A DNA stretch of 25,277 bases from Paulinella micropora (lineage: Eukaryota; Cercozoa; Imbricatea; Euglyphida; Paulinellidae), in NCBI GenBank assembly GCA_019918135.1, contig WBZZ01002358.1, positions 1 through 25,277 on the forward strand, in the 5' to 3' direction. The notes below the pieces were generated by a model, which saw only the letters and a program-made list of their open reading frames with translations, was not told where the DNA came from and did not search any database. Each line of letters starts with the position of its first letter. The first letter of the stretch is position 1. Shown here one piece after another: positions 18,127-25,277 of this stretch. A program made the translations under genes and the position numbers.

Positions 18127-18895
18127 TAGGGTGATTTCTTTCTGCTTTGCCACACAGGCAACAGAGTGAATTTTCACTGACCTGTCTCACACGGGGACGT
18201 CAGACGAAAACAAATACTCCAACACAGCTCCCTCATAACTCTTTCACAAAACAAATAATTTGATTGGTCTCAAGCAGGTGTCTCGTACCCTCTAGCCCAA
18301 TCAGTATCTGTGTGCTCACAAGGAGACATCAGATACAAACTCTCTGTCGTTCTTGCTGTTCTCACACAGAGACCAAGTAGAAGGAGGTGGACAGAAGAGT
18401 GAAGGAACACACACAAAACACAAACAAGCATAGGGACAGGAGCACAACACTCTACCCTTCTAGTTTGTGCATTTATCTGCATTATCTCACACATACGTCA
18501 GAGTATTTTTGCAACTCTCTGATCGTTTTCTAAAGGTAGGTCTGAGAACCTATCCGACCGACTGTCGACTTCTCAAGGAGAGCTTTTCTAGCTTCTCTAT
18601 TACTATCTGTGTGTAGGTCCAAGTGCCTCATACTAGATACAATATAGAAAAGAAGGACGAGAAAGTAATCTGAGTAAGGAGAACAAGAAATCGGAGAAAG
18701 TCTCAAAGACTATTTTTCTCAAACAAAAACAAACATACAAACAGTGTTTCATAGAGGACAGGGAATCTCATCCTACCCTCTCTATTAGTTTCTCTCTTCG
18801 CTAGTCAATCGACTGAAGGAGGAACAGAACACAAACGAACAAAAACCAAACATAGGAGCTGACACTGTCCTCCTGTTGATCACTACTACGACATC
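18127..18895 (+). other. Gypsy leader (5' untranslated region)
   Basis: About 770 bases separate the primer-binding site from the Gag start. The segment is rich in CA and short A runs, has many stops, and shows no gene. AAGGTAGGT at about 18533 fits a splice donor consensus, but no use can be shown. Confidence 0.55.
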
Positions 18896-21592
18896 ATGTC
18901 GACAGAGACCGCCGAAGTGAGTGAATTCTCGGAGGCAGATCAAAGAAGAGAAGAAGAAGAAGCAGGAGGAGGAGGAGGAGGAAGAGGATTGAATGAAGGA
19001 GGAGGAGGAGGATTGAATGAAGGAGGAGGAGATGAAGGAGTAGGAGGAGGAGTAGAAGAGGGCTGGGATGATGAAGGAAGATATGGAGGAGACGAAGATG
19101 AAGGAGGATTTGAACAAAAAGAGACGGGAGGAGGAGGAGCATATGGTAATCCCTTACCACCTGCCTACACGGGAGGAGGAGGACGAAAAATGATCGACTT
19201 GATTCATAGTGATGGAGAGGAGATCACAGTGGAGGAACAACAGTGGGTGCAAGACCACTATGACCTCACTAAAGAAGAGTTTGGTAACAAGATGGGGGGA
19301 GAGAAGGATACCTATGTGTGGATCCCTCAGGATCAAAGAAGAGAGAAAAGTCGTGCTAAAAAGGATGTCTATATCCTATTATCAAACACAGCACAGCTCC
19401 TCGGCAAACTGGTCTCTGATCCAGAAGAGAGAAAGAAGATACAGCATATCAAGTTTGGGGACACACACACCCACCTTGAATTACTCGATGCTATCTTTGG
19501 GGTGTACACTCAAACCCTGATTTGTGAACGTACATACGGCCCACGATGTGAGGGTTACCTCCAGTACACAAACCCAAGAGCAACGGCCAGATTCCTCGCG
19601 ACTGGTCAGGAGGCAGTCGATGTAACAAAAATGAAGACCAATCTGGGTTCGAAAAACTCGAGTGGCATATTTCATTTTTTTACAATGGAAATAAAGGCCT
19701 TGGAAGAGGGGAAGGCAGAGATGGAAAAAAGCATTAAGGCAGCAGGAGAAACTCATCCTGTGATTGATGAGTTAGAGAAGACCGACAGAGTTCTGACCAA
19801 GATCAGACTGTTGATGGGTGCGTTACTGCACAAGGAGGCATGGAAGAGATGGATTCCTACCAAGGATCACTCTGTCCTTAAATCACTTAGTAACGCACCA
19901 CCGGTCGCCAACAAAGCAGGTGTTGACCAATATGTGGAGAAATATAATTTTCTCAGATCTGCTTCTGAATTGGTGGCCTTTATCACTCATGCTCAAAAGC
20001 TGGTGATATCTGAGAAGAAGAAGGCGAAAGAGAATGAGGAGTTCGAGAAGACGATGAGACTGGAAAGAATGAAAGCAAAAGTGAGTGGTGCAAAGACACA
20101 CCCTCCGACATATTTGACCCCACCAGCTCCTGCCCCACCAGCCCCTGCACCCTCGGGCTCAACTACGGTGGTGGTCACAAACACGGAGAAGAAGGACAGA
20201 CAGAACATCATAAATGCCTTCAAGGGGAAGAAAGGAGGAGTGGCAAGTCTCATGCTATATGCCAAGACGAGCTCAGACAAAGACTCTGATGCTTCGCTTT
20301 TGAGCAAGCTCAAAGAGATCAATGCCTGCATGAAGGCTTTTCCTTGCGACGAAACGCAGGAATACGAGGCCCTTGTTACTGTTTTTGACCAATCTCTAGT
20401 CTCGGAGGGATTTGATCTGACACAGTACAAGTTTTTGAAAAAGAAGGAGGAGATTAAGAGAAACAATGCAACAGGCCTAGACGCTCAGTGTGAACTGGCG
20501 GTGGCCACACTCATTTCATATTTTCAATCTCATGGATACCAGCATCTCTGCACTGGTACTCTCATAGGATTTGAAATCTTTGAGACAGTGGCGATGAGTT
20601 TGAGGAGTGCTGTTGGCTTGGCGGCGACCCTTACGGAGGTAGTTTCCTCCTATGGGCTATTCTATGGCCGCAAGTCGATCATCCTCTATTTCTTTTCGGC
20701 GTTACACACAGTTAACCCGAGTAAGCTTACTCAGCTCATACAACAATGCTCGACGTTTAGCTCAGTGAAGTCCAAGAACTTCCTCGTGACACACGTGTTC
20801 GAAAATACGGTTCAAAGCGTTGCTCCGTCAGCACTGTTTCAAGAAGTGATGAGTGCATGCTCAAACATGGACTCGCTCACGGAGACACATACGGCACAGG
20901 CAGGCGGTGTACCTGTTGGCGCACAAGCCACGTACACAAACAGAGTTGCCGGTTGGAAGAGACAGAGAGAGCCAGACCTGAAGACCGCATGTTGGAGGTG
21001 GTTCGCGGGCTTGCAGTGTAAGGCACAGATGGAGAACAGAGACTGCTCTTTCAAACATGATAGGCAGAACCCAACAGCAAGGGCAAATTTTCTGAGCAGG
21101 ACGGAAGGCAAGGAACCGGGCCTTTTCAATATGCTTCAGATTGCCGCTGTGAACGAAGGTTGGTATGCCAATATGTGTGATGATGAGGAGTTACGAGAGG
21201 CAATCATTACCTACATGAAGAGGATGAAGGAGAAGAAGGAGGAAAGGGAGAGACAAAAGAACTTAAAGGCCTCTCAAAGAGGACGAGAAGGAGGAGCAGG
21301 AGCAGGAGGACGAGGAGGAGGAGGAGGAGGAGGACGAGGAGGAGGAACATGGAGAGGAGCCTCGAGGTGGCAGGGAACCCCTCAGAGAGGAAGAGGAGGA
21401 GGTCGGGGATATACCCCTTATGGAGGGAGAGCTGTTCGAGCTCCAGCCCCCCCACCCAGAGGAGGAGGAGGCTCGTGGGCAAGCTCCAACCCAAATTTCG
21501 GTCGAGCTCAGGCCTGCAACACTGCCTCGGAGACCGATACGTCATCCTACCCGGACACTACTCAAGGTAATCGTTTCGAGGTGGTGGAATGA
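18896..21592 (+). CDS. Gypsy Gag-like protein with CCCH finger and RGG box
   Basis: The 898-codon frame starts at ATG 18896, the first ATG after the leader. Residues 1-80 are acidic with long glycine runs encoded by a GGA repeat. The middle, about 85-690, is mostly helical-looking and lacks a motif I can name; by position it should contain capsid. A proline/alanine linker lies near 405-420. Residues 699-721 form a CCCH-like motif with spacing C-X8-C-X8-C-X3-H, longer in the middle than the usual X5. The C-terminus, about 795-875, is an RGG box (GGRGGGG repeats, RGRGGGRGY), typical of RNA binding. TGA at 21590-21592 ends the frame, but the same frame stays open beyond it. No lesion is seen inside. 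The assignment as Gag rests mainly on position between primer-binding site and pol. Confidence 0.75.
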   Translation: MSTETAEVSEFSEADQRREEEEAGGGGGGRGLNEGGGGGLNEGGGDEGVGGGVEEGWDDEGRYGGDEDEGGFEQKETGGGGAYGNPLPPAYTGGGGRKMIDLIHSDGEEITVEEQQWVQDHYDLTKEEFGNKMGGEKDTYVWIPQDQRREKSRAKKDVYILLSNTAQLLGKLVSDPEERKKIQHIKFGDTHTHLELLDAIFGVYTQTLICERTYGPRCEGYLQYTNPRATARFLATGQEAVDVTKMKTNLGSKNSSGIFHFFTMEIKALEEGKAEMEKSIKAAGETHPVIDELEKTDRVLTKIRLLMGALLHKEAWKRWIPTKDHSVLKSLSNAPPVANKAGVDQYVEKYNFLRSASELVAFITHAQKLVISEKKKAKENEEFEKTMRLERMKAKVSGAKTHPPTYLTPPAPAPPAPAPSGSTTVVVTNTEKKDRQNIINAFKGKKGGVASLMLYAKTSSDKDSDASLLSKLKEINACMKAFPCDETQEYEALVTVFDQSLVSEGFDLTQYKFLKKKEEIKRNNATGLDAQCELAVATLISYFQSHGYQHLCTGTLIGFEIFETVAMSLRSAVGLAATLTEVVSSYGLFYGRKSIILYFFSALHTVNPSKLTQLIQQCSTFSSVKSKNFLVTHVFENTVQSVAPSALFQEVMSACSNMDSLTETHTAQAGGVPVGAQATYTNRVAGWKRQREPDLKTACWRWFAGLQCKAQMENRDCSFKHDRQNPTARANFLSRTEGKEPGLFNMLQIAAVNEGWYANMCDDEELREAIITYMKRMKEKKEERERQKNLKASQRGREGGAGAGGRGGGGGGGRGGGTWRGASRWQGTPQRGRGGGRGYTPYGGRAVRAPAPPPRGGGGSWASSNPNFGRAQACNTASETDTSSYPDTTQGNRFEVVE

Positions 21593-22126
21593 CTGGAGGG
21601 GGAAGAAGAGAGGAAGGAGAAGACTGTGAAGTTTAACCCTAAAGTCACAGTGCTTTCTAATGCTGTTGTGCAGACTGGGCCAACGCTTCCTCTATGTGAA
21701 AACAAAGATGTGGGTACACAGAGACTGCAGCCCCAAGGTAGTCTCATACCCGTTCATACATCACGGTTACCAATGATAACTGATGCAAATAGGAAGGCGA
21801 GACTTGCGATGGAGGCGAGGAGGCCAATGGCAGACGTATCGCCTCGGCCAAGCAAACAACCACGAACAGACTCAATGTCTACGGTCGCGGCGGGTGGCGA
21901 GCAAAAAGACAATGTGTGTACTCAAGTACCACAAGACAATGTCGCTCAAATAGTAAACGCACCAGTACCGCAGAATAATAAAAATGTTAATGAGGTGAAG
22001 CAGGAGGAGAAGAAGGAGGAGTTGAAAAACTTAGAGACAAGACTCCAAAATTTGGAACGTAAAGTTCTTGTTCGCAGCCAATATACACAGGCCCGATGCT
22101 CTGTGTTATACGGAACTTTATTGTGA
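21593..22126 (+). pseudogene. Gag-Pol linker downstream of the TGA, same frame as Gag
   Basis: After TGA 21590-21592 the Gag frame is open for 177 codons to a TGA at 22124-22126. It starts with a charged stretch (LEGEEERKEKTVKFNPK). It ends with a probable coiled-coil rich in Lys/Glu (VNEVKQEEKKEELKNLETR, QNLERKV). The context is UGA followed by CUG, and UGA-CUN contexts are known to favour readthrough. The protease frame overlaps the end (from 22068), so a +1 change is required. This could be a recoding relay, or two lesions in a dying element. Confidence 0.55.
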
Positions 22127-24794
22127 AACATTGAAGACAATATTAAAAGTTGGTAATGATACGATGGCGAATATTAATATTGTCGGCAGGAAGTTTTTTA
22201 ATCGATACCGGGACTGGGTGGACGGAAATATGAAAAAGTCAACTGGCACTCTCAAAGGAGTGAGCAGCCGGACGGATATCACGGGAATCATCACACTGAC
22301 CTTTAAATTGAAATCCGCACGAGTATACCGTATGGACCTCTATGTCGTCCCCGGTTACCACGGGTCAATATTACTATCGTATGACCAATTGGCTACGATG
22401 GGGGCTGTGATTGATTGCGCCGCACGGCGAGTGATATATGGAGTAAAAAGAGGAGAAGAGAACGATATTGATCCCTTCAACGCTACTGACTCTTATGAGG
22501 CTTATGAGCTGAGTCTAGCGACGGATCACAAAAAGATGGCCATCGCACATGAGGCACTTGAGGTGTACGTTCACCCCCATGTCGTAAGACCGGATGAACT
22601 GTCCTGGACCGACAATTGGGAATCCCAAGTGTGCACTGTCACAGTTCCGACATGCCATTGGGACAAAAAGTCTATTGATGACTTAATCGAGAAGCGAAAG
22701 GAGGAGATTATATGTGTCGCACAAAGAAGCCCGTCGTTGGCGAGATTCGCGGAAGGAGTAGGAACAGATGTCCATATTACTAACGGATACTGTTTCCATG
22801 CGAAAGTAGGAGAAGAAAAAAGGGAGGCGTTTGTACCAAGGAGAACGGGGCGAATCCCGGATACTCCACCAGAAACTATTAAAAGTTTTATTACTGATTT
22901 CTGGGGTGACGAGCCCACGTGGCCCCGTTCACTGTCTGAAGTGAAGAAATGCTTACGGACTTTATTCGAAAATAATAAGCAGTATACTATTATCCTGCCA
23001 TATAATGAGAAGGCGATATGGGCGCAGGAAATAAGGGACCGGCTTATTGATCATCCTATACCGGTACCCTCTCGCAAGCAACAGCTAGTGGTGGCTTGTC
23101 GTATGGGAACTCGTGAGCAGAGCAGTGCATACAAGCGGAAGCTCAGAGACCTCGACAAGTTGAAATTGATACCGCAAGCATTCACATGCTTTGGTGGTTT
23201 TTACACCCGTAAAGCTCCTTTGCAATACGCTAGACTCATTGACATGCTGGTGGAGCTCGGTAAAGATGATGAGCAGGACACGGTCACGTATGAAAAGACG
23301 GGCCTAGATGATGTCTCGGAAGAGGACTTAGGCTTGGAGGAGGACAGAGAACCCCTCAAGCAACATAAGCAGATGTCTGATGAAGATTTTCAAGAGGCGG
23401 CGCGGAAAATATTGGAAGAAGGAGTAGGCACGGAGAAGGAGAAGGAGCTTTTAAAAGCCAAATTAGAGGCGAACAAGGAAATTTTTGACCCTCCACATGC
23501 AGGTGGTGTCAAGCCTGAAGATTTCACTGCGGTTATTTACAAAATACCGGGTGCGGAGCCGTCACCGGCACCACGAAGGGCGAATTTGAGTATACATGAG
23601 GCGAAGATAGCGGAGGAGCTAGCAAGACAGCTGCTCAATGAGGACTTTATTGAGAGATCAACATCCTCAATAGTCTCACAACCGAGAATAGTGCCGAAGC
23701 CAGGAGGAGAATGGCGCCTGACAGTTAACTATGCTCGTGTTAACAAGGTGCTGGAGGAAGAGAGAAATCCTCTCCCGACATTAGAAGAAGGAAGGAGAGT
23801 ACTGCGGAATGCAAAATTCTATTCGGTCATTGACCTTAAGAATGGCTTCTGGCAGATACCACTGGAGGAAAAGTCCAGATGGCTGACGGCGTTTGTGGTG
23901 GGTATGGAAATATATCAATCGAAAGTGCTTCCGATGGGCCTCAAGCAAGCCCCAGGACTTTTCCAGAAGGCGATGCAGAAGATGTTGAGCAGTCAGTACG
24001 ATGATTTGTCTGACGGTGGCTTTATGAGAAGGCGGGGACAGAAGGAGGGAGAATATGCATTTTGCTATATCGATGACATTATCGTATACTCTAACACAAT
24101 GGAGGAGCATATCGATCATTTGTCCGATATATTCAGGCGCATCGGAGCTTTTGGCCTGAAGTGCAATCTAAAGAAGTGTCAACTTGCCAAGACGAGTGTG
24201 ACATACTTAGGGTACGAGATCTCCCATAATCGAGTCTCGATATCCAAAGAGAAGAGGGAGGAGATTATGAATCGACCGATACCGAAGAACCGCACTGAAT
24301 TGCACTCATTCCTTGCGATGGCGCAATACTATAGCCAGTTTATACCCGATTGGGGTGCAACACGGGCTAAAGTGGAGAAAATGATAGATTTTGGAGACTT
24401 TGAGAAGTGGGACGAAGAGGCTTTGCAAGCGTTTCATGCGCTCAAAGATCTCATTTACAAAGACCCGAAAGACGGAGGACTGGTGTTAACGATGCCCGAC
24501 TTTACGAAACAATTCGTAGTCGATACAGACGCATCTAAGTTTGCGATTGGGGCTGTATTACAACAAGAGGATGAGGAGAAGAAATTACGCCCAATCATGT
24601 TTATTAGTAGGAAGTTGTGTGCGGCGGAGAGAAACTATTGCACAAGGCAAAGAGAGGCGTTGGCGGTAGTATGGGCCCTCAAGAGGCTCAGAGAGTATTT
24701 GTGGGGAGGACCTCAATTTACTGTCAGAACTGATCATCATAACCTGTTATGGTTGATGAATCATGAACAGACGGGACGGCTGGCGCGGTGGTAA
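22068..24794 (+). pseudogene. Gypsy Pol: protease, reverse transcriptase, most of RNase H
   Basis: The frame is open at 22068 (no ATG; entered from the overlapping linker) and codes 908 residues. A retropepsin-like region comes first. The active-site position reads NDTMANINIV (D at 22158-22160), where D[ST]G is expected, and the C-terminal strand is SILLSYDQLATMGAVID. A long spacer of about 350 residues precedes RT. RT (about 23590-24250) has VPKPGGEWRLTVNYARVN, FYSVIDLKNGFWQIPL, LPMGLKQAPGLFQ and the catalytic YIDD at 24066-24077. An extra loop (QYDDLSDGGFMRRRGQKEGE) lies just before YIDD. RNase H starts VVDTDASKFAIGAVLQQ, with E in REALAVVWALK and D in VRTDHHNLLW. TAA at 24792-24794 stops it after RLARW; the frame continues afterwards. 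Integrase is not reached. Confidence 0.88.
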
Positions 24795-25211
24795 GCGTTC
24801 TTGTCTTGTTTCGATTTTACAATGGTCCATCTACCGGGAAAGCGAAATGTGGTCGCTGATAGCCTCTCTAGGCTAGAGTTTAACTCAGAAGTATCGGCGT
24901 TGGTGTCCACGGTGGAGATGGAAGACTTGTCCACTGACAAGGTGTATGAGGTCAGCCACATTGAGGCGATGGAGATGGCGAGTGGAGTCCGATATGACCG
25001 CACAGGTCTACGGTACAGTCCACAAGGCCCGGATCACGGGATATGTTGTGAGCTACATACCCAGGAGGACGCTGAGTGGTCGTATGAGGTATATGAGAAT
25101 GCGAAGGCGAACATAAGAGAGGAAGAGGAGACGCAGGAAGTTTATGCGGAGCCTCCTCAAGAGCGGAGAAGTGACCTAGACGATGACCCGGAAAGAATCG
25201 GGTACGGCTAG
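24795..25211 (+). pseudogene. RNase H C-terminus and region before integrase, same frame after the TAA
   Basis: Directly after the TAA the frame reads FDFTMVHLPGKRNVVADSLS, the closing block of gypsy RNase H, so the TAA is an internal nonsense change. About 110 residues of acidic sequence follow, to TAG 25209-25211. The first ATG is internal and not a real start. Confidence 0.8.
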
Positions 25212-25277
25212 AAGATGGTACTATCCATATAGCCTCGCCTACCGCATGGAGGCAACAACAGGCTCAAGATCCGGAGT
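25208..25277 (+). pseudogene. Start of the pre-integrase region, shifted frame, cut by window end
   Basis: From about 25209 a different frame reads LEDGTIHIASPTAWRQQQAQ and stays open to the last base. An E-D-G strand and a glutamine-rich segment are usual just before the HHCC domain of gypsy integrases. A single-base change around 25206-25210 would join it to the preceding frame. The integrase itself is outside the window. Confidence 0.45.

Noticed and set aside
18785..19160. Minus-strand Leu/Ser-rich frames opposite the gypsy Gag start
   Set aside because: These are shadows of the GGA repeat that encodes poly-glycine.
6175..21592. UGA reassigned to an amino acid in this organism
   Set aside because: In-frame TGAs occur at 6175 and 21590, but TAA and TAG also interrupt other elements (12202, 11092, 24792). 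The pattern is that of decay, not of a changed code, and the host gene ends in TAA.
1..25277. CRISPR array, bacterial operon or phage genes
   Set aside because: No spaced direct repeats, no ribosome-binding-site-led gene clusters and no phage proteins were seen. All repeats are microsatellites or retroelement parts.

Overview
The window is eukaryotic and made almost entirely of retrotransposons. It holds the last exons of one intron-containing host gene, followed by about 23 kb of nested and broken retroelements with many microsatellites. There are no bacterial operons, tRNA genes, rRNA genes or CRISPR arrays. The mix of elements and the style of the host gene, an FkbM-family methyltransferase of the kind common in microalgae and other chromists, suggest a transposon-rich microbial alga or protist. 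A chromerid or related alveolate is possible, but this is inference and no species can be named from the sequence.

Layout. 1-1344: the 3' part of the methyltransferase gene, with an intron full of tetranucleotide repeats. 1345-2155: microsatellites and AT-rich DNA. 2156-2651: the 3' end of a Ty1/copia element with its LTR. 2652-2748: a (TA)n tract. 2749-about 3318: 3' LTR and adjoining DNA of a Ty3/gypsy element on the minus strand. 3341-9711: an APE-type LINE of about 6.1 kb. It lies in (TTA)n tracts and is accompanied by two extra exact copies of its last 51 bases. 9712-11262: more minus-strand gypsy sequence, including the integrase C-terminus, probably the same element that the LINE split. 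11262-14943: copia integrase, reverse transcriptase and RNase H, 3' non-coding DNA and an LTR. 14944-17675: a copia leader and Gag directly after that LTR, so LTR and internal halves are in tandem order. 17873-25277: a plus-strand gypsy element with 5' LTR, primer-binding site, Gag, a linker, protease, reverse transcriptase, RNase H and the start of the region before integrase. It runs off the window.

Every retroelement polyprotein is broken at least once. The LINE has an in-frame TGA between endonuclease and RT plus three frame changes. Copia has stops and shifts. The gypsy element has TGA after Gag, a +1 frame change before protease, a DTM in place of the usual DTG/DSG protease motif, a TAA inside RNase H and a frame change near 25208. 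Some gag-pol discontinuities could be programmed recoding, but most look like decay.

The least ordinary structures are three: the LINE's leader, which has an interleaved pseudoknot-like pairing and a 49-bp hairpin rich in G.U pairs; the 51-base terminal unit and its TTA habitat; and the CCCH zinc fingers in the Gag proteins of two unrelated LTR families.
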